Made by a program: the position numbers and the translations under genes. From contig JAPHSS010000002.1 in assembly GCA_026195255.1 (NCBI GenBank), positions 124,001-188,000 of the forward strand: a stretch of DNA of 64,000 bases, read 5' to 3'. The stretch is from Gammaproteobacteria bacterium. Its GTDB lineage: Bacteria; Pseudomonadota; Gammaproteobacteria; SZUA-229. Positions 55,754 through 64,000 of this stretch are shown here, piece by piece. How positions within the stretch are numbered: position 1 is the first letter of the stretch; every line of letters begins with the position of its first letter. The notes beneath the pieces were generated by a model. It was not told the DNA's origin, searched no databases, and saw only the letters and a list, made by a program, of their open reading frames with translations.

Positions 55754-56838
55754 ATCAAATATCGGACTCTCAAAAATGGATGATATTACTGGTAATTTCC
55801 ATCAGCGGTTATGTTCTGTATTTATTGTCGCCAGTATTAATGCCTTTTTTTGCAGCGGCATTACTGGCTTATCTGGGAGATCCAATTGCAGATCGCCTGG
55901 AAATGAAATTTCAACCCAGGTTTTCAAAAAAAATATCGCGTAGCATTGCCGTTACTATTGTATTTATTACCCTGTTTGTAATGTTAACAATTATGGCTTT
56001 CCTGATTTTGCCATTATTAGGGCAGCAGGTCGGTTATTTGATTTCAAATATGCCAGCTTATCTGGATCATATTCAAAATAATGTTTTACCAATAGCGACA
56101 AAATATATTTCCATAGACACATCAATATTTAATCTGCAATCATTTAAAGAATTATTCTCGACTCATTATGTACAGGCAGGAGGGGTTGTTTCTCAAATAG
56201 TTTCTTCTATTGCATCTTCAGGTTTAGTATTAGCGGCATGGCTGGCTAATATGATATTAATACCTGTTGTTACCTTTTATTTGTTGCGAGACTGGGATGT
56301 GCTGATAACACATATAGATGAATTGTTGCCTAGAAAATATTTACATGTAATTAGAAAACTTGCAAAAGAATCGGATGAGGTTTTATCAGCATTTTTACGG
56401 GGTCAGTTTGTCGTTATGCTGGCTTTAGGTGCTGTGTACTCAACGGGTTTATGGTTTATAGATTTAAAGCTAGCTCTGTTAATAGGCATGCTGGCCGGGC
56501 TGGTCAGTTTTGTGCCTTATCTGGGGTTTATAGTAGGTATAGTGGTGGCCAGCATTGCTATGTTGTTGCAAACACATGATGTGATGCAGTTAATACCGGT
56601 TGTAATTGTTTTTAGTATCGGGCAAATGCTGGAAGGTATGTTGTTAACTCCTGTGCTGGTAGGAGATAAAATAGGCCTTCATCCAGTCGCTGTAATTTTT
56701 GCAGTTCTGGCGGGAGGTCAGTTATTTGGTTTTGTTGGTATTTTACTGGCTCTGCCAATTGCCGCCGTTTTGGTTGTTATGTTGCGCTATATCCGCCATG
56801 AATATAAGTCCAGTTCCGTTTTTAATGATGCGGCTTGA
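55750..56838 (+). CDS. perM: PerM / AI-2E-type transporter family protein
   Basis: A 362-residue membrane protein with about eight hydrophobic segments and a central soluble region (about 110-150). It has LMPFFAAALLAYLGDPIADRLE, FLRGQFVVMLALGAVYSTGLW, LAGLVSFVPYLGFIVGIVVA and the C-terminal GLHPVAVIFAVLAGGQLFGFVGILLALP, all typical of the AI-2E transporter superfamily. Substrate unknown. It precedes hda as in E. coli (perM near hda). Confidence 0.88.
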   Translation: MNQISDSQKWMILLVISISGYVLYLLSPVLMPFFAAALLAYLGDPIADRLEMKFQPRFSKKISRSIAVTIVFITLFVMLTIMAFLILPLLGQQVGYLISNMPAYLDHIQNNVLPIATKYISIDTSIFNLQSFKELFSTHYVQAGGVVSQIVSSIASSGLVLAAWLANMILIPVVTFYLLRDWDVLITHIDELLPRKYLHVIRKLAKESDEVLSAFLRGQFVVMLALGAVYSTGLWFIDLKLALLIGMLAGLVSFVPYLGFIVGIVVASIAMLLQTHDVMQLIPVVIVFSIGQMLEGMLLTPVLVGDKIGLHPVAVIFAVLAGGQLFGFVGILLALPIAAVLVVMLRYIRHEYKSSSVFNDAA

Positions 56839-56863
56839 AAAATAATCTAATTTTTAATTAATC

Positions 56864-57568
56864 ATGTTTACTCAGTTAACTTTAGACTTAGCACTAAAAG
56901 ATAGTTTTACCTTTGATAATTTTGTTATGGGAGGTGACCAGCTGTTGCTGGACCTTTTAAAAAGCAAAACAGATGATATTGAAAAACAGGTGTATATATG
57001 GGGAGCTCATAATACGGGTAAGACTCATTTGTTACAGGCCATCTGTCAGTTTCATGCAGATAGAAATAAAAAACTCAGTTATTTGCCTTTGCATCAATTA
57101 ATTGAGTACTCCCCCGAGGTGTTTCAGGGGCAGGAAGAAATGGATATTTGCTGTATCGATGATATACAGCTACTACACAATAAACCGCAATGGCAGGAGG
57201 CATTATTTGATTTAATAAACCGCTTTAGAGAAAATAATGCAAAAGGAAATAATGTTCGGTTGTTTCTGGCTGCAGATCAGCCACCGGCTGAAATTAATAT
57301 AGATCTTAAAGATTTAATTTCACGATTACAATGGGGGCCCGTTTTCAGGTTGAGTTCATTAAGTGATTTAGAAAAGTCTCAGGCATTACAGCAACGGGCA
57401 CTTTGTCGAGGTTTTGAGCTGGCAGATAATGTAGCGAAATATTTACTTAATAACTGTAATCGAGATATGGCCGATCTTTTTGCTGTGCTGGATGCTCTGG
57501 ATAAAGCGCAATTACAGCAGCATCGACGACTGACTATTCCATTTGTTAAGTCTGTATTGGGTGACTGA
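56864..57568 (+). CDS. hda: DnaA regulatory inactivator Hda
   Basis: A 234-residue AAA+ protein homologous to DnaA domain III. With the DNA-loaded sliding clamp it stimulates DnaA-ATP hydrolysis. The N-terminal QLTLDL is a clamp-binding motif. The Walker A region is WGAHNTGKTHLLQAICQ, Walker B is CCIDDIQLL, and sensor motifs follow. It ends three bases from the stop of the convergent DUF3530 gene. Confidence 0.93.
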   Translation: MFTQLTLDLALKDSFTFDNFVMGGDQLLLDLLKSKTDDIEKQVYIWGAHNTGKTHLLQAICQFHADRNKKLSYLPLHQLIEYSPEVFQGQEEMDICCIDDIQLLHNKPQWQEALFDLINRFRENNAKGNNVRLFLAADQPPAEINIDLKDLISRLQWGPVFRLSSLSDLEKSQALQQRALCRGFELADNVAKYLLNNCNRDMADLFAVLDALDKAQLQQHRRLTIPFVKSVLGD

Positions 57569-57571
57569 TCA

Positions 57572-58381
57572 TTACAGTGTATTAAGCCAGTCGGTGACTT
57601 CTTTTAATAATGCATCTCCGCGATCTGTGAAATAATGATCTGACTTTGCAACAACCCGTTGTTGTGATTTTGAATTTCCGGCCTGTTTTATTCTGTTCAA
57701 TCTACGCTTGGCATTTCTGTGTACCGCGGGGAAATCATTCTCTCCCCGAATATCTAACACAGGTATTTTAATATCTTCTAATGCAAATGGTTGTAACATT
57801 GGTTGGCCATAGTCAGTTGAACCCATGCCCACCCCGATGAATGCACTTATTCCGGATGCAGGGTTTTTGTGTAACCAGTCAAAAGCCATGTGAACACCAC
57901 AACTATGGGCAAGAATAATAATATTTTCAGCGCCTTTTTCTTTTAAAAATTTAACTGCGGATTCAATTCTGGGGTGGGACTGAGGCAGTATTTTCAAATA
58001 GTCGTAAAATGAGGATTGATTGCTTAATACAGGCATTTGAATTGAAAGTGTGTTCCAGCCGTATTCAGGTAAACCAGTACGCAGCGGGTAGACCAGCTCA
58101 GGCCAGTTTGGGTGATATCCACGGCCATGAATAATAATGATGGAACCTTTTGCCGGCTGCTCATCAGACTCCATATAAATGGATAAAAATTCATTTGAGT
58201 CAGCTTTTAATAAAACGACTTCACCGTCCATTACATAATCGGCGACCTGGTCTCTCATGCGTTTTTCTTTGGCAATATCAGACGCGTAAGCGGGTAGAAA
58301 AAAGCCCGTTATGTAAAGCAGAAATAACGCTTGAATATATGTTTTATCGATATGCCTGATCATGACGCTAAGTTTAGACAA
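57572..58381 (-). CDS. Exported alpha/beta hydrolase-like protein (DUF3530)
   Basis: A 269-residue protein with an N-terminal hydrophobic export signal (about 15-33, YIQALFLLYITGFFLPAYA). The alpha/beta fold includes IIIIHGRGYHPNWPEL, the nucleophile elbow ILAHSCGVHMAF (Ser in AHSxG), VLDIRGENDFPAV (acid) and a late His in KSDHYF. It resembles DUF3530 proteins; substrate unknown. Stop codons of this gene and hda are three bases apart. Confidence 0.8.
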   Translation of the reverse strand: MSKLSVMIRHIDKTYIQALFLLYITGFFLPAYASDIAKEKRMRDQVADYVMDGEVVLLKADSNEFLSIYMESDEQPAKGSIIIIHGRGYHPNWPELVYPLRTGLPEYGWNTLSIQMPVLSNQSSFYDYLKILPQSHPRIESAVKFLKEKGAENIIILAHSCGVHMAFDWLHKNPASGISAFIGVGMGSTDYGQPMLQPFALEDIKIPVLDIRGENDFPAVHRNAKRRLNRIKQAGNSKSQQRVVAKSDHYFTDRGDALLKEVTDWLNTL

Positions 58382-58483
58382 TATTGATGTGTTTTGCTTT
58401 GAAATTTTATAAATATATTATTAGAAGAGGCGTGCCATTCGAGTGTATGGGAGTGGATGGCGGGTGGCTAAATATCTGCTGCT

Positions 58484-58906
58484 TCAGGCAGTGGTCTGAC
58501 TTTCAACCAGAGGAAATATTTTATTGCTTTCAAATTCAATGCGTTGCTGAATCTTATCTAACATGTCTAGTGAGTTACCACAAAAGGCTTGCTGATCATG
58601 GTCAACACCGGATGTTTTGCACCAGAGTTTTACATAACATGAAAATTCTTTTTTAATTTCTTTGGCGCTATCATGAAAGCGTTGGGCAATATCACTAATA
58701 TCCGGGTTATGATTTTTGGCTAGCTCTGAATAGAGCGAGTTATCTTCAAAAACCAGATGCATCCATACCTTTTCATTAAAACGTGAAACCAGGCCACACA
58801 CAAATGGATTGTTGACCAGTTTCTCGTTGCTAATTAAAACACGTAAAACTTCGATTAAATCAGAAATTTCCTGATTCTGCTTTTTGAGCTCGCTGAGGGA
58901 ATACAT
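58484..58906 (-). CDS. Degenerate hemerythrin-like protein
   Basis: A 140-residue four-helix protein with hemerythrin-like helices (SLSELKKQNQEISDLIEVLRVLI; VWMHLVFEDNSLYSELAKN). An HxxxE pair (HLVFE) is kept, but the first iron His is replaced in NQEISDLI and the late HxxxxD helix reads QQRIEFESNKIFPLVE. Iron binding is therefore doubtful. It may be a non-metal relative acting as a sensor or partner. It is a single gene with no operon partner. Confidence 0.7.
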   Translation of the reverse strand: MYSLSELKKQNQEISDLIEVLRVLISNEKLVNNPFVCGLVSRFNEKVWMHLVFEDNSLYSELAKNHNPDISDIAQRFHDSAKEIKKEFSCYVKLWCKTSGVDHDQQAFCGNSLDMLDKIQQRIEFESNKIFPLVESQTTA

Positions 58907-58980
58907 ATTAGTTCCAGTTGAATTAAGCGGGTATGCCTAGGTTAACGTGATGAAAAAAATAAAAAATGATCTATATCAAA

Positions 58981-59370
58981 TCAATCTTCAGTATCTGAAT
59001 TAGCAGGGTTTTGCGCATTATTTGCCATACCCTGATAACGTGTATACAACATAGTCCCTATAAAAAACAGAATACTTAACAAACTAAAAACAACACCAAA
59101 ATTACGCGTGCTTTCATCTCCGGCGTACCAGACACCGATAATAAAATAGAATAATGCCAGGTACATAGCCCATGCGTGAGTGTACACCCTGCCATGTAAT
59201 ATTCCCCGTAGAGGAAACATAAGTGGGCCTACCTGTACGAGTAGAGTAATTGACATGAATTTAGCGTCCAGTGGATTGACTAATATATGCCAGACAGGAA
59301 TAAATGTAAGTAAGCCAAAATAGCCCACTAGTGTACTGAGTCTTGATAGTTTAATTTTATTCATTGACAT
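58981..59370 (-). CDS. DUF2069 membrane protein
   Basis: A 129-residue protein with four hydrophobic segments (LSTLVGYFGLLTFIPVWHIL; LLVQVGPLMFPLRGIL; WAMYLALFYFIIGVWY; VFSLLSILFFIGTMLY). The pattern GPLMFPLRGILHGRVYTHAWAMYLALFYFIIGV is characteristic of DUF2069. Function unknown. It directly abuts the WrbA-type gene on the same strand, an order seen in many gammaproteobacteria. Confidence 0.85.
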   Translation of the reverse strand: MSMNKIKLSRLSTLVGYFGLLTFIPVWHILVNPLDAKFMSITLLVQVGPLMFPLRGILHGRVYTHAWAMYLALFYFIIGVWYAGDESTRNFGVVFSLLSILFFIGTMLYTRYQGMANNAQNPANSDTED

Positions 59371-59967
<597 letters not shown>

Positions 59968-60321
59968 TTATAAAATCTCAAGTATAGATTCAGTAGGTCT
60001 GCCTATAGCTGCTTTGCCATTGTTTATAACTATAGGTCGTTCGATAAGTTTTGGAAATTTAACCATCGCCTCAATTAGCTGGTCGCGACTAAGAGATTCG
60101 TCAGATAAGTTGTTTTCCTTATATTCCTGCTCATGGGTGCGCATCAGTTGTCGAGGCTGACAATTCAGCATATTGAGTATGTCTTCAAGTTCCTGTTTAG
60201 TGGGTGGTGTTTTGAGGTATTCTACAACTTCAGGGTTTACTCCTTTCTCTGTAAGAAGTGTCATGGCCATACGAGATTTAGAGCACCGTGGATTATGGAA
60301 TATTTTTATAGTTTCAGTCAT
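59968..60321 (-). CDS. ArsC-family arsenate reductase (YfgD-like)
   Basis: A 117-residue thioredoxin-fold protein. The catalytic Cys lies in HNPRCSKSRMAM, and the FPKLIERPIV and GRPTESIL regions follow the family. It uses glutaredoxin/glutathione. In E. coli the related gene yfgD lies next to hda, as here. Without arsR or arsB nearby, the natural substrate is not certain to be arsenate. Confidence 0.9.
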   Translation of the reverse strand: MTETIKIFHNPRCSKSRMAMTLLTEKGVNPEVVEYLKTPPTKQELEDILNMLNCQPRQLMRTHEQEYKENNLSDESLSRDQLIEAMVKFPKLIERPIVINNGKAAIGRPTESILEIL

Positions 60322-60422
60322 CTTTTAAAGACCCTGGTTATGCTTTATAGTTGGGGCAGGCAAGAATAACGTATTTACAGACGTACCACTAGGTGTCAGT
60401 AAGTATATGGTCTAAATATGAT

Positions 60423-60455
60423 ATAGGTCACACTCGTAAATTAAAGCTGACCTAT
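60423..60455. promoter_or_regulatory. Inverted repeat upstream of the LysM lipoprotein gene
   Basis: ATAGGTCA (60423-60430) and TGACCTAT (60448-60455) form a perfect 8-bp inverted repeat with a 17-base spacer. The repeat ends 13 bases before the TTGACA at 60469. This suits a dimeric activator or repressor site. Confidence 0.4.
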
Positions 60456-60468
60456 TTGGGGGATTTGC

Positions 60469-60497
60469 TTGACACTTCATGGTGTCGTTGCTAATTT
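60469..60497 (+). promoter_or_regulatory. Putative promoter of the LysM lipoprotein gene
   Basis: TTGACA (60469-60474) with TAATTT (60492-60497) at 17 bases; the -35 is perfect and the -10 weak, which would suit an activator-dependent promoter. Confidence 0.45.
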
Positions 60498-60538
60498 CCC
60501 CTACTAACTATATAAAAAGTCTACCGGAGACGAACAAG

Positions 60539-61210
60539 ATGAAATTTAACCACCTTTTAAAATCATTTTTTATGATGATGCTAGTTTTAGGCCTTGTTGC
60601 AGGTTGTGCATCAACTCCAGAAGATGGTGACGCTGTTGTTGATCAGGCAACTGCAGAACAGGCAATTGCAGATGCAAAGTCTAGCAATGCGCAGGCAAAG
60701 AAAATGAATGCTGAATGGCGTGATACAGGAAAGATCATTGCAAGTGCTGAAGCAGCATTAGCAGATGGTGATTACGCGAAAGCAACTGAACTAGCTAATA
60801 AAGCACAGCGTCAGGCTGAAGCTGCTATAAAACAGGCGAAAGCTGAAGAAGCCAGATTGAAAGACAGTGCTGTAATTTCGGGTGCTTCAGAAGATGATGC
60901 ATCTTCAAGACAGGGTGGAGCAGCGATGTCTAGTGGTGATGATTCATATGAAGTAGTAGGTGGTGATAACTTATGGAACATTTCTGCTAAAGATAACATT
61001 TACTCTAACCCATACCAGTGGCCATTAATTTATAAAGCAAACCGTGGTCAAATTAAAGATGCTGATTTAATTCATCCTGGTCAGGTATTTGATATCGATC
61101 GAAGTGCATCAGGTGCTGATATAGATGCAGCTGTTAATCATGCTAAAACGCGTGGTGCATGGTCTGTAGGCACAACAGAGGCTTCTGATGAGGCATATCT
61201 TGCACAGTAA
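60539..61210 (+). CDS. Lipoprotein with a helical alanine-rich region and LysM domain
   Basis: From ATG 60539 (CGGAG in front) a 223-residue lipoprotein. The signal peptide ends in a lipobox with Cys23 (LVAGC). An Ala/Lys/Gln-rich helical region (about 40-105) with a DUF4398-like pattern follows. A C-terminal LysM domain (about 135-190, YEVVGGDNLWNISAK...YQWPLIYKANRGQI) should bind peptidoglycan. It may link the outer membrane to the wall. The frame is open from 60479, but that extension precedes the signal and is rejected. It has its own terminator. Confidence 0.85.
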   Translation: MKFNHLLKSFFMMMLVLGLVAGCASTPEDGDAVVDQATAEQAIADAKSSNAQAKKMNAEWRDTGKIIASAEAALADGDYAKATELANKAQRQAEAAIKQAKAEEARLKDSAVISGASEDDASSRQGGAAMSSGDDSYEVVGGDNLWNISAKDNIYSNPYQWPLIYKANRGQIKDADLIHPGQVFDIDRSASGADIDAAVNHAKTRGAWSVGTTEASDEAYLAQ

Positions 61211-61237
61211 GTTAACTCTTGTTTAGTGTGGTATTTG

Positions 61238-61267
61238 AAAGGGTTCGCATTTGCGAACCCTTTTTTT
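61238..61267 (+). terminator. Intrinsic terminator after the LysM lipoprotein
   Basis: AAAGGGTTCGCA (61238-61249), loop TT and TGCGAACCCTTT (61252-61263) followed by further T residues give a classic rho-independent terminator. Confidence 0.9.
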
Positions 61268-61351
61268 AGGTTAAATTAAGTAAAAAAACCAAATATTCTA
61301 AGATGCCTGTCTTATAATATGAGTTTAACTGGTTAAAATAAAGTGTCGGAT

Positions 61352-61897
61352 ATGAGTAAACTTCATTTGCAATTAAATCTAGTGCTTTTCATAGCCATTT
61401 TAGTTTCTTCAATGCAGACTAAACTCTATGCCAGCGAGCAGGCTTTTTTTGATAAAAGTTTTGGGGATTTCTCCGAAGAGCTTGAAATAGCCAAAGAAGA
61501 AGGTAAAAAGGGTGTTTTTATCTTTTTTGAAATGGATGAATGCCCGTTCTGTCATCGCATGAAAACAACTGTTCTGAATCAGTCTGAAGTCCTTTCATTT
61601 TACAAAAAACATTTCAAAATATTTCAGGTGAATATTGAAGGTGATGTTGAAATGACTGATTTTCAGGGAAATGATACCACCCAAAAAGACTTTTCATTTA
61701 AGCAGCAGAGAGTTCGTGCAACACCTGTGTTTGCCTTTTTTGATTTAAATGGTAAAAGAGTCGTTAAATATACTGGCCCAACATCTAGTGTAGAGGAATT
61801 TATCTGGCTGGGTGAGTACATGGTGAATGAAGATTATAAAAAGTCTAGTTTTACTCGTTATAAACGAGCTAGACGGCAATCTGAATCAGCTAATTGA
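61352..61897 (+). CDS. Exported thioredoxin-fold protein with CPFC site
   Basis: A 181-residue protein from ATG 61352 (a GTG at 61343 is an alternative). A signal peptide (LVLFIAILVSSMQTKLYA) precedes a thioredoxin domain with active site DECPFCHRM near residue 65 and the cis-Pro in VRATPVFAFFDLNGKRV. This fits the SoxW/thioredoxin-2 type of periplasmic thiol reductases. No sox genes are visible. A basic tail ends the protein (RYKRARRQSES). It leads into the export-system genes at 61939 and 63246. Confidence 0.82.
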   Translation: MSKLHLQLNLVLFIAILVSSMQTKLYASEQAFFDKSFGDFSEELEIAKEEGKKGVFIFFEMDECPFCHRMKTTVLNQSEVLSFYKKHFKIFQVNIEGDVEMTDFQGNDTTQKDFSFKQQRVRATPVFAFFDLNGKRVVKYTGPTSSVEEFIWLGEYMVNEDYKKSSFTRYKRARRQSESAN

Positions 61898-61938
61898 AAA
61901 ATTAGAATAGTAAATTGCGAAGTATATAAGTCATAAGC

Positions 61939-63216
61939 GTGAATACTTTAAATAAATTAATCTGTTTGTTTTTCTGCCTGATAAATATACCTGTTGTTTT
62001 AGCAGAGGCTTTACCCGATCCTCTCAGTTTGCAACAAGCAATAGAGTTAGCGGGTGACTTACAGCATTATCAATTGATTGAAGCAGAAGCATCAATACTG
62101 GCTGCACAATCTGTAGTAGAACAGGCAGAAGCTAGTTTGGGTTTTAAAGCGCAACTAGAAATAGAGGCGGCTTATATTGAACCGTCACGAATAGCAATTG
62201 ATCAGTCATCCAATGATAGTCGTGTTTCACTTCGAATGACTAAGCCAATTTACAACTTTGGTTCAAGTGCTGCAGATATTCAGGCGGCACAAACCGAACA
62301 GCTTGCAATACAAAATCATATGCCATATATAATTGGCTTAAGAAAGATAGATATTGCAAAACAGTTTTTTGAGGTAATTTTAAGTGACTTAAAATACGCC
62401 TGGGATAATGAATCTATGGCAGTTGCATATATTCGTTTTGAGTCAGCGCAAGATCGGCATGCATTATCTCAGGTATCCGATGTAGATCTTTTAGAAGCAG
62501 AAAATAGTTACATCGATATACTCCATCAGCGACAGTTAAGTGAAATAAATCAACGCCATAGTAGAGCTGTGTTAGCTGAATTGCTTAACAGGCCAACAGA
62601 ATTACCATCAAATTTAAAATTTCCCTTATTAGATTTTTCGGACAATGAAATCGTAGACTATCCAGAATTGCTGGAAAAAATCATGTTAAGTAATCCGCAA
62701 GTATCTCTGGAAAAAAAACGTCTGGAAGCAGCAAGTCAAAGGATTTCGGCAGCAGCTAAAAAATTCGGCCCGAGACTGGATGCAGAAGTTGAGTTGTCAG
62801 AATACGCTCGTTTAACTGGTTCAAATGATGACTGGCGTGCTCAGCTAAATCTTGTGATTCCATTGTATGAAAATAGCAGTATTAAAAAAGATGTTTCCAT
62901 GGCACGAGCTGCATGGCTTAAGCAGCGAGCTAGTTTGCTTAATATAGAAAACAATCTACGTAAACGTGTATTAGCCTTATGGCAAAAAAACGATGTCTTA
63001 AGTAAGCGTAAAAAACAACTCGAGACCTCGCAGGAGTTTAGAGAACTGAGTCTTGATAAAAGTCGTGCCTTATATGAAATGGAGGTTCAGACTAACTTAG
63101 GTAGCTCATTGGTTGCAATTTCAGAAATACAATATAAAAAAGCAAAGAATGATTTTGAGCTTTTTTTGGCCAGGATGCAATTACGCTTATTATCAGGTGA
63201 AACTAATTTGTTTTAG
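61939..63216 (+). CDS. TolC-type outer-membrane efflux protein
   Basis: A 425-residue protein with a signal peptide (residues 1-22, ending VVLA) and two outer-membrane-efflux repeats of helices and strands: ~30-220 (DPLSLQQAIELAGDLQHYQLIEAEASILAAQSVVEQAEA) and ~235-420 (MLSNPQVSLEKKRLEAASQRISAAAKKFGPRLDAEVE). It should form a channel through the outer membrane. The start is GTG at 61939. The next gene is a periplasmic adaptor, which points to a tripartite export system. Confidence 0.85.
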   Translation: MNTLNKLICLFFCLINIPVVLAEALPDPLSLQQAIELAGDLQHYQLIEAEASILAAQSVVEQAEASLGFKAQLEIEAAYIEPSRIAIDQSSNDSRVSLRMTKPIYNFGSSAADIQAAQTEQLAIQNHMPYIIGLRKIDIAKQFFEVILSDLKYAWDNESMAVAYIRFESAQDRHALSQVSDVDLLEAENSYIDILHQRQLSEINQRHSRAVLAELLNRPTELPSNLKFPLLDFSDNEIVDYPELLEKIMLSNPQVSLEKKRLEAASQRISAAAKKFGPRLDAEVELSEYARLTGSNDDWRAQLNLVIPLYENSSIKKDVSMARAAWLKQRASLLNIENNLRKRVLALWQKNDVLSKRKKQLETSQEFRELSLDKSRALYEMEVQTNLGSSLVAISEIQYKKAKNDFELFLARMQLRLLSGETNLF

Positions 63217-63245
63217 CAATAGACATGCATTAAGTGGTTATTAAC

Positions 63246-64000
63246 ATGAAACAGAAAAAACACACAGTCAGGTATGAGTTAATAATGATAAAAAGTAGAT
63301 TATTACTTACAGGTTTACTATTAAGTTTTTGCACAAGCTCTTTAGCCGTTGAGCTGGATGCACAGCTTGACTGGTCAGGTTACCAAAAATATGGTTTTGC
63401 TGTGAATGGCGTTATTGAAAACGTAACTTCAGATATTGGCCAAAAAGCTAAGCAAGGAAGTGTTTTAGCTAATTTGATCTCTGCACCCTTTAAGTACAGA
63501 ATTCAAAAATGTCAGGCAACAACAAAAAAGTTCGAGCCACTGGTATTTGATGCAAAGTTAGAATTTGAACAGGCAGAAGAGCTATTTGAGAGGACGGTGC
63601 TGTCTGAGGTCGAGTTACAAAAAATTGATGGACGATATAAGAATTTAATTGAACAACAGAATGAGGCTAAAGCAGATTGTTTGTTAGAACAATGGGATAT
63701 GAAATTGTCTGTTCTAAAAGCCAGCGAATCTATCTATGTTATAAATTCTAACATGGTGTCCGGCATGGTTATTTCTGATGAAAATAAATCTGCTATATAT
63801 ATTGAATCTGTTTCATCAAAAAAAGCATCGGCTATTGCGGCTTTAAGTTATGTGCAGAAAAAACAATTTAGTATCGGGCAGGAGTTAACTGTGCTTATCG
63901 ATCAGCAGGAATTTTCTGCAAAAGTTAAATCCATTGATATGAAACCGAATAAAGAAAACAAATATCAAGTTAGAGCTGAGTTTAATTATGCAAACATGGT
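63246..64000 (+). CDS. Periplasmic adaptor (membrane fusion protein-like), 3' end cut off
   Basis: An open frame from ATG 63246 to the window end, more than 250 codons. The Met at 63285 may be the true start because MIKSRLLLTGLLLSFCTSSLA is a clean signal peptide. Next come a lipoyl-like half motif (FAVNGVIENVTSDIGQKAKQGSVLANL), a helical hairpin (about 80-165) and a beta-rich part (FSIGQELTVLIDQQEFSAKVKSID). This is the HlyD/RND adaptor layout with a short hairpin. It lies 29 bases after the TolC-type gene, so the inner-membrane pump probably follows outside the window. Confidence 0.75.
   Translation, partial: MKQKKHTVRYELIMIKSRLLLTGLLLSFCTSSLAVELDAQLDWSGYQKYGFAVNGVIENVTSDIGQKAKQGSVLANLISAPFKYRIQKCQATTKKFEPLVFDAKLEFEQAEELFERTVLSEVELQKIDGRYKNLIEQQNEAKADCLLEQWDMKLSVLKASESIYVINSNMVSGMVISDENKSAIYIESVSSKKASAIAALSYVQKKQFSIGQELTVLIDQQEFSAKVKSIDMKPNKENKYQVRAEFNYANM

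Noticed and set aside
58384-58656. 90-codon plus-strand frame beside the DUF3530 gene
   Set aside because: It runs antisense into the hemerythrin-like gene and is Cys/aromatic-rich without structure.
60479-60538. N-terminal extension of the LysM lipoprotein
   Set aside because: It overlaps the promoter and precedes the lipoprotein signal; ATG 60539 has a ribosome site.

Overview
This window is a stretch of AT-rich chromosome from a gammaproteobacterium. The evidence is gene order and gene content. It has a complete division and cell-wall (dcw) cluster, the block lpxC-dciA-M23 peptidase-secA-argJ-nudix, the block pilB-pilC-pilD-coaE-zapD, and the block purN-purM-DUF2066-perM-hda. These are arranged much as in Pseudomonas-like gammaproteobacteria, and zapD, hda, gcvR and darP are genes typical of the class. 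The sequence does not fix the genus. An exported rhodanese and an exported CPFC thioredoxin fit a sulfur- or redox-active lifestyle, but that is only a hint.

Layout. Positions 1-2200 hold the 5' end of an unidentified membrane-protein gene cut by the window edge, a ~170-bp element with long inverted repeats, the RNase P RNA gene rnpB, a 400-bp patch full of palindromes, and an exported rhodanese. Positions 2067-19862 are the dcw cluster, all on the plus strand and mostly with overlapping stop/start codons: mraZ, rsmH, ftsL, ftsI, murE, murF, mraY, murD, ftsW, murG, murC, murB, ddl, ftsQ, ftsA, ftsZ. It is preceded by a promoter and an array of TGGGN boxes that look like the autoregulatory operator of MraZ. 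Positions 20144-28269 carry lpxC (TTG start), convergent dciA, an M23 peptidase, secA, argJ, a Nudix-ThiE fusion and a small membrane-anchored protein.

Positions 28295-40067 are mostly minus strand. They carry zapD, coaE and a type IV pilus locus: pilD, pilC, pilB, a minor pilin, two tandem major-type pilins, the two-component pair pilR/pilS, a TfpX/TfpZ-type accessory gene on the opposite strand, and a small zinc-ribbon-like protein. The first pilin has a clear sigma-54 promoter and a distal palindrome that could bind PilR. Positions 40134-48262 carry nadE, a second copy of the inverted-repeat element, bamD, rluD, pgeF, gcvR, a peptide deformylase and a PAS-GGDEF-EAL protein. clpB follows behind a good sigma-32 promoter.

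Positions 51050-60321 carry a ComFB-like protein, darP, a DUF3108 protein, purN and purM (minus), then DUF2066, perM and hda (plus), then a DUF3530 hydrolase, a hemerythrin-like protein, a DUF2069 protein, a WrbA-type flavoprotein and an ArsC-family protein (minus). The last 3.5 kb hold a LysM lipoprotein, an exported thioredoxin, a TolC-type outer-membrane protein and the start of a periplasmic adaptor, so an export system probably continues past the right edge.

Most of the window is core genome. The least explained items are the two copies of the inverted-repeat element (141-312 and 41796-41986), whose centre is better conserved between copies than its arms; the palindrome cluster behind rnpB; and several unassigned operators. 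I saw no CRISPR array, tRNA, prophage or intact insertion sequence.
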